From: Drosophila miranda
Lineage: Eukaryota > Arthropoda > Insecta > Diptera > Drosophilidae
Reading direction: 5' to 3'
DNA: 64,000 nt
Assembly (NCBI RefSeq): GCF_003369915.1
Contig: NC_046673.1
Location: 4,696,001-4,760,000, forward strand
The translations under genes and the position numbers were made by a program. The notes under the pieces were generated by a model, which had not been told where the DNA came from, ran no database searches, and worked only from the letters and a program-made list of their open reading frames with translations. Below are positions 9,744-19,599 of this stretch, piece after piece (the first letter of the stretch is position 1; every line of letters begins with the position of its first letter).

Positions 9744-12700
9744 TCACCCCTGTGTCTCTCGCTCCTCGGGTTGGGGTTTCAGATCTCGTATGTGTGCTGT
9801 TCTCTGCTTCCTGTCGCCCTCCTTTCTTAGGTTGCAGATAACCGGGGATATAAAGTCCTCTATCTGGTATGGCCCATCGTACCTTGGTGCCAGCTTCGCG
9901 GCGAATCCCTCCGCTGCATTGGAAAGGTGGTGCTGTTTGGCCCACACGACCTCTCCCACTTTGGGTATCCACGGTCTTCTTCTCAGGTTGTAATGCCTGG
10001 CCTGATCCTGGGCTGCCCTTTCCAAGTTGCGTCGAGCCAACTGAAACAGCTCCTTTAATTTCTTCGCATTTTCATCCGGCGTCTCTGTGCCTTGTCCCGT
10101 GCCTACCGTCTCCTCGTCATATAGGGCCTTTGGCAACCGGGGTTCCCTTCCTTGCACCACGAACGCCGGTGAATATCCCGTTGTATCCGACAGTCCCGAA
10201 TTCATGGCCAGCATCAGCTCCGGCCATTTTTCATCCCAACACCTTTGATCACCCTCGGTGAACTGAGCTATCATGGTCTTTACCGTTCTGTTCGTTCGCT
10301 CTGTCGGATTCTCTTGCGGCGTGTATGGCGCCGTAAACTGGTGGCGAACTCCTAGCTGCTCCAGGAATCTTGTAAATGCCCTGCTTGCAAACTGCACCCC
10401 ATTGTCCGTAATGAAGACTTTGGGCGTGCCAAAACGGGCTATTATGCGCTCTCGACAGGCCTTTATTAGTGCCTCTGCTGTGGCCTTCCTCAGCGGCACC
10501 AACTCGATCCACTTGGAGAATCGATCCATCAGCACCAACAGCATCGAGTTCCCATGTTTCGACCTCGGCAGAGGACCCACAAAGTCCGCGCATACCGTTG
10601 CCCATGGTTCTTCCGGCACCTGTGCCAACATTTCTTCTTCCGCTTGTAGCTGACTTGGCTTAAAGCGAAGACATAGTTCGCACTTCCGCACGTAGGCCCT
10701 CACGTCCCTGTACATCCCTGGCCAGTAATATCTTGCCGCCACCCGTGCCGCGGTTCTCCTTCCGCCGGCGTGGCCTGCTTCCGGGCTATCGTGGCTTTCC
10801 TTTAAAACCCTTTCTCGGGCATATTTCGGCACACATAACTTCCACGAGGCGACTTCTTCGCTCCCTGCCCGGTGAGGAATGTGCCGGTACAAGTTTCCCC
10901 CCTTCTCCACATAGTCGGGGTACTTCGGGGATTCTTTTCTGATCTTTTCTACCATGCCCTCTAACCACTTGCAGGGCGGCTCGCCTACTGGTTGTGTTCC
11001 CTCCTCATTTCTTATCCGACGGCCTCGCTCCTCCACCGGTTGTCGGGAGAGTGCGTCGGCTACCACGTTGAGCTGTCCTTTCCTGTACGCGACTTCAAAG
11101 TCGTACTGCTGTAGCTCTAATGCCCATCTCGCCACTCTTCCCGACGGACTTTCTATGCTATTTAGCCATTTCAGAGCCATGTGGTCCGTGACCACCTTGA
11201 AGCGATATCCTTCCAAGTATGGCCTCAACCGGCGGATGGCCCATACAATGGCCAGACATTCTTTCTCGGTCGCCGAATAGTTCCTTTCGGGTCCATTTAG
11301 CGTCCTGCTAGCATATGATATTACCCGTTCGCCCCTTTCCGTCTCCTGCTCCTTGACATTTGTCGGCGGTTTCAATTCGGCTATGGCTGCGACTTTCTCG
11401 GGGTCTGTACATTTCCCCTCGCCGGTCACCTTGTGGCCTAGATACCGCAGCTCTTTCCTAAAGAACTCGCACTTGTCTGCGTTCAGCCGCAGGTTCGCCA
11501 AGCGCAGCCGTCGAAACACCTCTTTCAGGTTTCTTCGGTGTTCTTCCTCTGTTCGCCCGATGACCACTATGTCATCCTGGTACGCGAACGCGTGCGGCAT
11601 CATTTCTGACTCAATCACTTGGTCTAACGCCCGTTGAAAGGTGGCCGACGCGGAGTGTAACCCAAACGGCATCACCTTCCATTGGTATAGCCCCTTTCCG
11701 GGCACCGTGAACGCCGTGATCGGCCGGCTGCTCTCGGCCAGGGGGATCTGCCAATATCCATCCTTCAGATCTAGGCTACTTATGAATTTCGCTTCCCGCA
11801 GTTGATCGAGGATGTAATCGATCCTGGGCATTGGGTACGCGTCTTTTACTGATCTCGCGTTAACTTGACGAAAGTCCACGCACAATCTCCATTTGCCATT
11901 TTTCTTCTTTACCATCACTATAGGCGAACTGTAGGGGCTCTTTGACGGCTCTATGCATCCCATTTCTAATAGTTCGTCCACTTTCTGGTTAATCTCGGCC
12001 TGCATTTTGGGGTTCTTCGGGTAATATCTTTGCTTAATTGGTTGCGGGTCACTCATGGTGATTGTGTGCACCGCCACTAATGCCTCTAACTCTCGGGTTA
12101 AGAATTCCTCCACTGGCTCTTCCCTCGCCCCCTCATTCTGCCTCATGCCCGCTGACACCCCTCTGGCGGCCACTCTTAGGGTCGTGTCCGTTTCGTTGTC
12201 GGACTCCGGAGCCGTGTCTCCAGCTTCGGCCTTCGCCACGGACAGTCTTTCCTCCTGGTCTCCTCGTTCCCGATCTTGGGCAGGGATCACCACCCTGTGC
12301 CCTGCACAGGTCACCACTGCCCCGACCGCGCGGAGGAAATCCCATCCCAACACTAACTCATCAATCACACCCGGCAATACGAGTAGCACCATTGGGATCT
12401 CCTTGTTCCCAAAGCATACCTTCGTTTCAATCTGGCACGTGACCTCCTGGCTATGGCCATCCGCCAACCTCACCCTTTTCCTTGCCGCCGCCTCCCGGCC
12501 TTCACCCTCTAGTCGGTCCGCCAGCTCGCGGCTCACGAAACTGCTGGTAGCTCCTGTATCCACCGTGGCTTGCAGCTCCATGCCCGCGACCTCCACTACT
12601 GCGGATAACTGTTCCTCCTCGCTGGTCAGCCTGCCGACTAGGCTTGAGGGACCGTTTCTTGCGACCCTGGCACGGCCCTCCGCGGCGTGGGTCGCGGGGC

Positions 12701-12824
12701 GTTTCCCGTCTTCCTGCAGCATTGCCATGCCGAGATGCCCACTTTTCCGCATCTCCAGCAGTAGGTGAGAGGTCGGCCGTTGCACTCCCGGCTCCAATGA
12801 TCCGCGCTCCCACACCTTCGGCAC
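9744..12824 (-). CDS. pol: Pol polyprotein (protease, RT, deleted RNase H, integrase)
   Basis: 1026 codons without a stop. Domains in order: aspartic protease with DTGATSSFVS (about residue 92); reverse transcriptase with the VDFRQVNARSV, SSLDLKDGYWQI, MPFGLHSA and YQDDIVV motifs; the later part of RNase H (YSATEKECLAIVWAIR, TDHMALKWL); and integrase with the HHCC finger (SHDSPEAGHAGG, CELC), DFVGPLPRSKHG, ITDNGVQF and a downstream E in TPQENPTERTNR. Between the RT thumb (ELKPPTNVKE) and RNase H (RGERVISYASRTL) roughly 100 residues usual for this family are missing, in frame, near 11345. The first RNase H aspartate is lost with them. It overlaps gag by 187 nt and lies in the -1 frame relative to gag, consistent with programmed frameshifting. 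Probably not autonomous despite the long open frame. Confidence 0.9.
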   Translation of the reverse strand: MPKVWERGSLEPGVQRPTSHLLLEMRKSGHLGMAMLQEDGKRPATHAAEGRARVARNGPSSLVGRLTSEEEQLSAVVEVAGMELQATVDTGATSSFVSRELADRLEGEGREAAARKRVRLADGHSQEVTCQIETKVCFGNKEIPMVLLVLPGVIDELVLGWDFLRAVGAVVTCAGHRVVIPAQDRERGDQEERLSVAKAEAGDTAPESDNETDTTLRVAARGVSAGMRQNEGAREEPVEEFLTRELEALVAVHTITMSDPQPIKQRYYPKNPKMQAEINQKVDELLEMGCIEPSKSPYSSPIVMVKKKNGKWRLCVDFRQVNARSVKDAYPMPRIDYILDQLREAKFISSLDLKDGYWQIPLAESSRPITAFTVPGKGLYQWKVMPFGLHSASATFQRALDQVIESEMMPHAFAYQDDIVVIGRTEEEHRRNLKEVFRRLRLANLRLNADKCEFFRKELRYLGHKVTGEGKCTDPEKVAAIAELKPPTNVKEQETERGERVISYASRTLNGPERNYSATEKECLAIVWAIRRLRPYLEGYRFKVVTDHMALKWLNSIESPSGRVARWALELQQYDFEVAYRKGQLNVVADALSRQPVEERGRRIRNEEGTQPVGEPPCKWLEGMVEKIRKESPKYPDYVEKGGNLYRHIPHRAGSEEVASWKLCVPKYARERVLKESHDSPEAGHAGGRRTAARVAARYYWPGMYRDVRAYVRKCELCLRFKPSQLQAEEEMLAQVPEEPWATVCADFVGPLPRSKHGNSMLLVLMDRFSKWIELVPLRKATAEALIKACRERIIARFGTPKVFITDNGVQFASRAFTRFLEQLGVRHQFTAPYTPQENPTERTNRTVKTMIAQFTEGDQRCWDEKWPELMLAMNSGLSDTTGYSPAFVVQGREPRLPKALYDEETVGTGQGTETPDENAKKLKELFQLARRNLERAAQDQARHYNLRRRPWIPKVGEVVWAKQHHLSNAAEGFAAKLAPRYDGPYQIEDFISPVICNLRKEGDRKQRTAHIRDLKPQPEERETQG

Positions 12825-13969
12825 GCCTGGGCCGGATTCTTGACATATCCGTTCTCGATATTGCCGTTGGTCGGTGTCGGCTTAAGGACACGCGCTCCCC
12901 TTTCCTCCCGTGCTGCTCCGTCCAGCGGGCCGTCTTTGCATCGCCGACATGCCGTCGTCTCGGCTGGCTTGTGGAAGGGATTCGCTGCCCGGGCTTTTAC
13001 GGTTGGATTCTCCCGTTGGAACTCTAGGCGGTCCCTCTCCAACGCCTCGAACTCGTCTGCCAGTTCCATCATGGTGTCGAGGTCCTTGCACCGGTGCGGC
13101 CTCATATACGCTCTTAGATCGGGCATGCTATTCTCACGAATCAGCTCCGTTTGCTCCTCTTGGGGAAATTTCAGGGGTCGCATAAGTGTCTGCATCTCTA
13201 CCATATACTTTTTGAATGGCTCGCCCCATTTCTGTTTCCGCATCCTCACTTCCTGCAGCAACTTCTCAAAATATCCCCGCGGCAGAAAGTAAGCCTGGAA
13301 GCTGGACGAGAACTCTTTCCACGTTCTCCACTGTCGATTGTTCGCCACGAACCACATCAGCGCCCGCCCTTTTAGCAGCTCCGGCATCGCCCTTGGGATC
13401 AGATCCGGATCCAGACCGTACGTCTCGGCGGACCACTCGACCTGCTCCAAGAACTCGAGAGGCTTCGTCGTCCCGTCGAACCGGAACGACCACTCTCTCA
13501 CCTGTTTCGCCACTCTAGCGTAGTCCAGGTGTGCTGGCCGTATGGTGGCTGGTTCGGTTCTCCCTCTTTCGGTCTCTCGGCTTCGATCCCGTCCTTGGTG
13601 GCGGGGCCTGCTAGGCGTCCCCGTGTGCGAGCGTTCCGGTATTGAAACTGAGAGACTCGCGATCAATTCTCTCTGTATGTCGACTGGGGACCTCCACAGC
13701 GCCGCCGCGGCTGCGCCGGGTGGGGGTGCCAGGTGCTCGTACGCGGCTTGTTTGTCGTCCGCCCGGGGTGTCGGCGAGGACCTGTCCGCCCGACACTCCC
13801 ATACCTCAATCAGATCGGCCCACTCCGACTCATCTTCGTGTTCCCTCATCCACTCCTTAAATGTTCTTCTCATTTCGTCCACTGTGCCCTCCAGCCGCAC
13901 GCCGAAGGCGTGGCCGCATTGGACCAGCTCCTCCTTTCTCAACCGGTGGATCCATTGTCCCTTCCCCAT
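12638..13969 (-). CDS. gag: Gag of the Osvaldo-like element
   Basis: 443 codons starting MGKGQWIHRLRKEEL. The N-terminus resembles the SAP-like segment of other gypsy Gags. A central capsid-like region follows (SFRFDGTTKPLEFLEQVEW, then GRALMWF). Near the C-terminus is a zinc knuckle CRRCGSADHWSREC. A second candidate knuckle, CWRCGKVGISAWQC, has Ile where the His should be, so it is degenerate or the frame has shifted there. Gag would form the particle and bind RNA. The 3' end overlaps pol. Confidence 0.85.
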   Translation of the reverse strand: MGKGQWIHRLRKEELVQCGHAFGVRLEGTVDEMRRTFKEWMREHEDESEWADLIEVWECRADRSSPTPRADDKQAAYEHLAPPPGAAAAALWRSPVDIQRELIASLSVSIPERSHTGTPSRPRHQGRDRSRETERGRTEPATIRPAHLDYARVAKQVREWSFRFDGTTKPLEFLEQVEWSAETYGLDPDLIPRAMPELLKGRALMWFVANNRQWRTWKEFSSSFQAYFLPRGYFEKLLQEVRMRKQKWGEPFKKYMVEMQTLMRPLKFPQEEQTELIRENSMPDLRAYMRPHRCKDLDTMMELADEFEALERDRLEFQRENPTVKARAANPFHKPAETTACRRCKDGPLDGAAREERGARVLKPTPTNGNIENGYVKNPAQACRRCGSADHWSRECNGRPLTYCWRCGKVGISAWQCCRKTGNAPRPTPRRAVPGSQETVPQA

Positions 13970-14018
13970 TCTCTCATCTATATTTCTCCTCCCTTTGTCC
14001 TACTATTTGTCGTTGTAG

Positions 14019-14036
14019 GCCCCACGTTGGGCGCCA
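14019..14036 (-). promoter_or_regulatory. Primer binding site, tRNA-Lys type
   Basis: On the minus strand, two bases inside the 5' LTR, the sequence reads TGGCGCCCAACGTGGGGC. It is complementary to the 3' end of Drosophila tRNA-Lys(CUU) over all 18 bases, as I recall that tRNA. Confidence 0.85.
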
Positions 14037-14038
14037 GT

Positions 14039-14682
14039 TGTAACGGACCTGCTTCTTGGTTCGCTTGAGTTTGCTGGGCTCGCTCAGCGGTCGGCCGATT
14101 CGTCGCAACGTATTTTTATTGTTGCCCCCAACGACAAATGATAAGACCTTCCTTTTCTTTAATCGAATTTCTCTTTATTCGTTATTATATTAGGACTTAG
14201 GGCTAGATGCTACAATTCAGCTTATCTATGGATCTCCACCACGCGTGGGCTATCGTCGGGTGTGGCAGCGTTGAGGCTAATGATTGGGGCAGTTTGACCT
14301 CCGCTATTGCTTTGGCCCGCCACGCAAATCCGCACTCTACGTCTCGCACTCCCCTCTTAGCTTCCGCCGGCAACTGTGGATCACCTCTTAACTTAGACTC
14401 ACTCTGGGGGCAGGCGGGGCCTGTCTTCCTGTTGCTATTCACTTCACTGCACTTCTTCGAACCGTACCGGGTATCACTCTTACGTTGCGGAAAAAGAGCC
14501 CCGCTTCGTTGCCGCAGCCTCCTTTTATAGCCCCTTGACGGGCCTCGGCTCGGCTTTGGTAGTTTTCCATCGCCGTCTCCTGGTTTCCACGGCCTTCGTA
14601 ACGGGGCCTGGCCGGTGGCGTGATCCCATGCCCATATTTGGTCATGCGTCGGATCGGCCAGTGGGAACCGCGGTTCCTCACA
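14039..14682 (-). repeat. 5' LTR of the Osvaldo-like element, with a 207-bp deletion
   Basis: 644 bp with the same termini as the 851-bp partner. The missing 207 bp correspond to about 6818-7024 of the 3' LTR, and the junction lies in a short TCGG-like similarity. The deletion is close to the LTR's start side in element orientation and may have removed promoter sequence. Confidence 0.9.
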
Positions 14683-14686
14683 ATAA

Positions 14687-14801
14687 TGTGTCAAGTGAGT
14701 CGGCATCAGAGTCTAAAACTTTTGATGACGATATCTTGATTTCCACTAACGAAGATGCAGAGCTAGAACTTTCTATAGAAGCAACAGATTTAAGTATCTA
14801 A
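14687..14801 (+). pseudogene. C-terminal end of the P-type transposase pseudogene
   Basis: Continues the P-type reading frame after the LTR insertion: SSESASESKTFDDDI, then ELELSIEATDLSI and a stop. It is joined without interruption to the preceding part in the empty-site copy at 47593-47917. Confidence 0.8.
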
Positions 14802-14877
14802 GACGGTCGGTATCCAGTCGGCTGAGGTGATACCAGTGCTGCCAGATTTTTAGAGTCACCATAAGCTAGCACCATGT

Positions 14878-15156
14878 ATGCGAATATACTATATTCAGAT
14901 TACAATACTCCAGGCGAGACGCGATTGGGAGCATTATTTGGTTTTCAGGTTTTCAGAGAAGTCGGTCGTCAGCTCTAGATTTTTGTTTCTGTTTTCCGTT
15001 TTGTTTTTGTGCGGAAATGTCGGAGCTCTCGAACCTGGAGACACAAGGACCAACAAGGACCTCCTGGCCATGTGCAAGGAGCACGGCCTGCCCTCCGTCG
15101 GGGTGGCCGACAGCACTCGTGCCTGCATCATCCCCGCCGAGGGTTTATTTAATTGA
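14878..15156 (+). pseudogene. Possible gag N-terminal fragment (SAP-like)
   Basis: The frame contains TRTNKDLLAMCKEHGLPSVG, reminiscent of the SAP-like start of gypsy-type Gag proteins, and stops soon after. It follows the P-type remnant and is duplicated at 48004-48222. No zinc knuckle or capsid region follows. It may be the 5' remnant of a retroelement whose integrase end lies at 16049. Weak assignment. Confidence 0.3.
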
Positions 15157-15243
15157 AGTTTAAATTAGCTTTTAAATAATTTAGTTTTAAACAATTTAAA
15201 CCGACTAATATAATCAAAAGCCATGCCCCCGAGAAGAATATTC

Positions 15244-15359
15244 GTTGCGGAGGTTCAATTACGCTCCAAGAAGTGTGGTTGCGGAGGTTCAATAACGCTC
15301 CAAGAAGTGTGGTTGCGGAGGTTCAATTACGCTCCGAGAAGTGTGGTTGCGGAGGTTCT
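15244..15359 (+). repeat. 34-bp minisatellite, three units plus a partial
   Basis: The unit begins GTTGCGGAGGTTCAATTACG. Units lie at 15244, 15278 and 15312, with a partial unit from 15346. Copy C has four units. The 34-bp period changes reading frame at each unit, so it is unlikely to be translated as a repeat protein. Confidence 0.9.
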
Positions 15360-15924
15360 GGGGTACCATGGTGCGCACGGTGCTGACTCCCTGCGCACTA
15401 GGTTTAGAAGAGTAGATGTTTACAGATAAAAAAAAAAAAAAATAAAGTCGCGTGGCTCCGACTGTGCTCGCCTTTTTATAGCAATTGGCAGCGCCGCTAT
15501 TTGCGAAAATGACTTCGAAGTAGCGCAGTCGCGCCGCCGCAGGTCTGCCTTGCAAGAGCGAGAGAGATATATCGGCTGTCGCTGCATGTGGGAGATTTTG
15601 TATGCGCTTGCTTCTGAGTACAACAAAAATACGTCAGCCGACAGCGCAGCCGCAGCTGGTGTCTCTCTGTCTCTCTCTCTCTGCTTTTGCAAGATAGCAG
15701 AAAAGGGTGGGTTTTGTGTTATATATTTATTGTATACTTACAGTGCCGCTCAACTGAATAGGTTCAACAATTTTCCAAAGTCAAACCGCTTTTTAACCAA
15801 CTTACCGATTTATATGAAACAATTGTTTGTGCATAGATTGATTCATTGTTAATAAAGCAAGAAAGTTTGTGGTTTCCAGGACACGTTTTTAAAGCTATTT
15901 ATTAATTTTTTCAAAAACATTACA
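15360..15924. other. Non-coding stretch with poly-A and (TC)n tracts
   Basis: An A15-type run at about 15428, then a (TC)n-rich tract at about 15660-15682. It resembles the 3' end of a relic retroelement followed by unassigned sequence. No gene seen. Duplicated at 48460-49024. Confidence 0.5.
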
Positions 15925-16048
15925 AACGAGGGGGAACGTTGTGAGTTGTGAGATAATATTAAGCGACGCGACAAAGAGTGCGTGCAAGAGAGACAGAAAA
16001 TCAGTCTGAGCGTGACGTCGGGCGTTGCGTAGCCACTGCAAATTGATG
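15925..16048 (-). mobile_element. Short DINE-1-type terminal fragment
   Basis: Starts with AACGAGGGGGAACGTTGTGA and continues with GCGACGCGACAAAGAGTGCG, AGAGAGACAGAAAATCAG and GCCACTGCAAATTGAT. This is the reverse complement of the terminal part of the modules at 2731-3134 and 46841-47590. Confidence 0.7.
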
Positions 16049-17040
16049 GCCCTTGGCCTCCCATGGAGGGATGCATAAGACTTTGAAGCGTTTCAGGCGC
16101 TATTATTATTGGCCGGGTCTGGTGAATGACGTGAAGACACACATATGTATGTAAATGCCTGCAGTCAATGCAAAACAACAAAACCACCCAACACCACATT
16201 AAGACCTCCTTTTGGAATACCGGCGGAATCACAGAGGTTTTTCCAAAGGCTCTACATCGACTTTCTGGGGCCATATCCAAGATCGCGAAGCGGACATGTT
16301 GGGATATTTATTGTACTAGATCACTATTCGAAGTTTGTTTTTCTAAAGCCCGTCAAGAAATTAACAGCAGAGGTGGTAATAAGGTACATATCTCAAGGAG
16401 GAACTGTTCCACACGTTTGGCGTACCGGAAACCATTTTCTCAGACAATGGCTCCCAGTTTAGAGCAGACGCGTTCCAACATCTATTGAGAACTCACAGAG
16501 TAAAGCATACGTTGACGGCCCTGCCACTATCGCTGCCATTAGAGCATATGTTCGACCGGATCAGAAGGATTGGGGTGAGCATCTGAGCAGCATTTGCTGC
16601 GCCTTAAGATCGGCAATCCATTCGGGGATAGGGGCTACTCCTTACTATATGGTGTTTGGGCAGCAGATGATCACATCCGGAGAAACTTATTCGCTTCTGA
16701 GGTCGTTAAAATTGCTGGAAGACAGGGCAGCAAGTTTTACGAAAGAAGATTCGCTGGAGGTAATCCGGAAAAAGGCCAGCGAGGTCATGCAAAAGCAAAA
16801 TGAGCGAAATCAGCGGCAGTATGATAAAAGATCTCGGGAAGTGTCGTATAAAGTTGGACAAGATGTATTTAGGAGAAATTTTAAGCAAAGCAGTTTCCCA
16901 GCTGGTTACAATGCAAAACTTGGCAAGGTATTTGTGAAGGCGAGAGTTCGGAAAAAGATAGGGAATTCTATCTATGAACTAGAAGATTTACAGGGTAAAA
17001 GTATTGGCAGGTATCATGCGAAGGACATGCGGCAGCAGTG
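16049..17040 (+). pseudogene. Ty3/gypsy integrase fragment, frameshifted
   Basis: The frame reads KTLKRFRRYYYWPGLVNDV, then CSQCKTTKPPN (CC half of the integrase finger), then YIDFLGPYPRSRSGHVGIFI with the first catalytic Asp. It shifts frame before the second Asp region. Copy A lacks a net 40 bp (44 replaced by 4) near 16525, which removes the segment with the catalytic Glu that is present in copy C (QANASERVNRS at about 49636). The C-terminal part from about 16649 continues to a DNA-binding-like tail. No chromodomain is evident. Confidence 0.8.
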
Positions 17041-19599
17041 GCACCTAAGCTACGGGTTGGATCAGCCTTGTGCTTTCGGCCGTGTGACAGCTCTGTCTCG
17101 CTACCCCAAGTCTGATTTTGGCAGGGAATTTGTAAAGTGCCCTGTAGCTTTGGGGAAATTCACTCGGGGAATAGGATAGCTTCTCGGCAGACCAAAATTC
17201 AGGTACATCTGTGCGTCCTAACAGCAATGGGGGTGGAAGAAAAAGAAAAATAAACGCGCCAACCCACCTATAGGTCAAGGATCGTATCTGAGGAAAGAGT
17301 AATGGAAGTTGACAGTTGAAGGGTCGAGCAGAGAAAGTAGGGTCCGAGTGTCGAGGCAGAATAGCATTCGCTCTTTTTCGTCTTGGACACTGAGCCAACT
17401 GGTAGCTTCTAGTGAAGCTCAGGAAGGTACGTTGATCAACCTAGCGGTTTGAAGTGAAGTGTGAAGAGTAAAGGAAAATTTTTGCTTAGATTCGGAAAAG
17501 TGCGCGAGCTTGCTAGAAAGAGAAAGAAAAGCAGTCAGCAAAGAAATTCCACTGCTAAATTGTGGCAGATCCGCGGGTAAGTGGAGGAGAGCTTTGCAGC
17601 GTCGCAGCAGTACATGTATTAAAGCAGTCGGAACTTTTGCTACCCCTTAGGTTTGGCACCCCAGCCGCAGTTAAATCTCAAAGCAAAGAGCACCGCTTCA
17701 ACATAAATGCACCTGGCAAGGGGAATGCAAAGCAGAGGGGAACCATAAACAAGGGGAAGCTAGAGCGAAGCAGAGACGAGAATAATTCGACCAAGGCTGG
17801 CCTAACTAGCTGAAGAAGCAGCCGTTGGGAAGCAGCACGTCGTGTATCGCGAGCAGATCAAAAGAAAACGAAAACCAATTTTCGATCAAACTTTTTTTTG
17901 TAAACGGAAGAACCCTTCGTCTCAGTGCCGCAGTGTCATAGAACTCCAGTGGTTGAACCGAAACCGAAAAGCCAGAGCGAGTTGACGAAAAGGTAGCGGG
18001 ATCGGCTCAAATTTTCGGTCGAACGCAGAAGGAGAGAGAGTGCGACTGGGCGGGAAAGGAGAAAAGAATAGGAAGAGGAAGTAGAGCAAATGAGTAAATT
18101 AATGAATTTATAATAAGCTAAAGACAAAAAAAAAACATACCTATTAATTCCACTGCAAAGGGGTAAGGGGGATTTCGTTGTGCTCTCCTAGGGCGAGTGT
18201 GAGTGCAAGTGCCAGTTTACACATACAGGTACAACAAAAAAAATAAATAAATAAAAAACTCTTGATCCCTCACGAAGATTTATCAGCTGGCATCGAGAAA
18301 GCGCTTTCGCCGATGGACCGCAACACTACAAAAGAAACAGTGAGTAAATAAAACCATAAAGCGAACTCATTTTAATAATCGGTTCTGCCGATGATGACAA
18401 TTGGCTAAAACACACTTGTTCTATTGGGGAGAAACGAAAAAGAAATGCGGTTACTTTGTACGTCTGTCGAGCCGTCAATCGAGCGTTTAAGTTTGAGAGA
18501 GGGGATCAGCTGCTGACGCAGCAAGGCCAATCTTTGAGTTTCGAAGAATAAAAATAAAACCAAGTTTAAGCGCAGGGGAGTTAAGTTAAGGGAAATTGAA
18601 AATATTTGGAGAGGTTACTAAGTGCTAGTAATGTATTTAAATTTTAGCTATTAATGAATAAATTTATAATGTCTCCTTAAACGTTGATCTTGATTTCCGA
18701 TACCCAGCCCCTGTAGTAGCGAGCCCTAAAGAAAAGGGGTCATAAAGAATAGAGGAAGATGGCAGATTATGACCAAGGAAGGGTGGGCGTGGTCCTTCAT
18801 TCCAGCTGAGGACGACTTCTTATCCGTTCGTGTCGCGTGCGTGTGCATATGTGTAAGTGAAGTCTAATGGCCAAAAGTTTTGTTTCTCTCCGGTTCTGGA
18901 ATTGTACTTGTACATGTCGTTAAGTTTCTTGCACGCTCTTTTAATATAAAAACAAGTATCGTAGGTCTCAGAATAGACAAATAAAAAGAACACCACCCTT
19001 TTGCCGACGAGACAGTAGCCGGAATGATAGCGTGCTGGTCGACCTCTGAGGAAAACATCAGTCCTACTAACCGTTGTCCACTACATATATCCACATTTTG
19101 TCTATTCTCTTTGTCGTTATTTAACCGTTGCAGGCGCATGGTTTTAAGTAGGGAAATGACGATCCGAAAGCAATAAAGACCCCAAATTCAATCCACCTGT
19201 TTCAGAACATTCTCCCTTAGGAATCACTCACCCCCTCTCCCTCTTTTCCCTTTTCCCTGGGGGCCCAGCGAAGTGGATGTGAGTCGTGGATCATGCGGCA
19301 GCTGCTAAACTAAGCTCCCCTCTCCCAAACCCTTCCGATCCCCTTCCCCCGCCACGCAAGACCCCCCGACGCACATTTCTGCAGCTCCCAAGCATGGGTT
19401 CACCCACGCCTCGTGGCCGCGCCAGGCCCGACCGTCCCACGATCAACCCCACGGGTGCGCTTTCGCCACGAACGGCTCTCCCCTTAGGTCCTCACACAAC
19501 CAATTTTGCTGTGGGGAAGGACCGGGCCCTGGACAGACTGAGCAGCTGAACCTCGGCCTGAGAACTTTCTTACAGCGGTCATATTCGGAAACCAATAAT
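17041..19599. other. Long non-coding block downstream of the integrase fragment (LTR/UTR-like)
   Basis: No convincing ORF over about 2.5 kb; short open frames (17562-17813, 18864-19139, 19286-19549) carry no domain. It begins after integrase. A purine tract, GGGGGTGGAAGAAAAAG, near 17228 could be a PPT, in which case what follows could be a very long LTR of the Ulysses type. No paired copy within the same element proves this. Almost identical to 50179-52819. Confidence 0.45.

Larger units (their letters stand above)
6199..14682 (-). mobile_element. Ty3/gypsy LTR retrotransposon, tRNA-Lys primed (Osvaldo-like)
   Basis: Complete element on the minus strand, 8.48 kb. It is flanked by the 4-bp target duplication ATAA (6195-6198 and 14683-14686) and inserted in the P-type pseudogene; the empty site is preserved in the copy at 47593. 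LTR ends read TGTAAC...CTCACA on the plus strand. The PBS matches tRNA-Lys, a purine tract abuts the 3' LTR, and the order is gag, pol, then a third ORF. tRNA-Lys priming, 4-bp TSD and long LTRs fit the Osvaldo/Ulysses group, but the clade assignment is tentative. About ten differences between the two LTRs outside the deletion suggest it is not very recent. Confidence 0.9.

Noticed and set aside
17562..17813. 83-codon ORF duplicated at 50702-50953
   Set aside because: Conservation is only that of the recent duplication; no domain and no coding-type variation.
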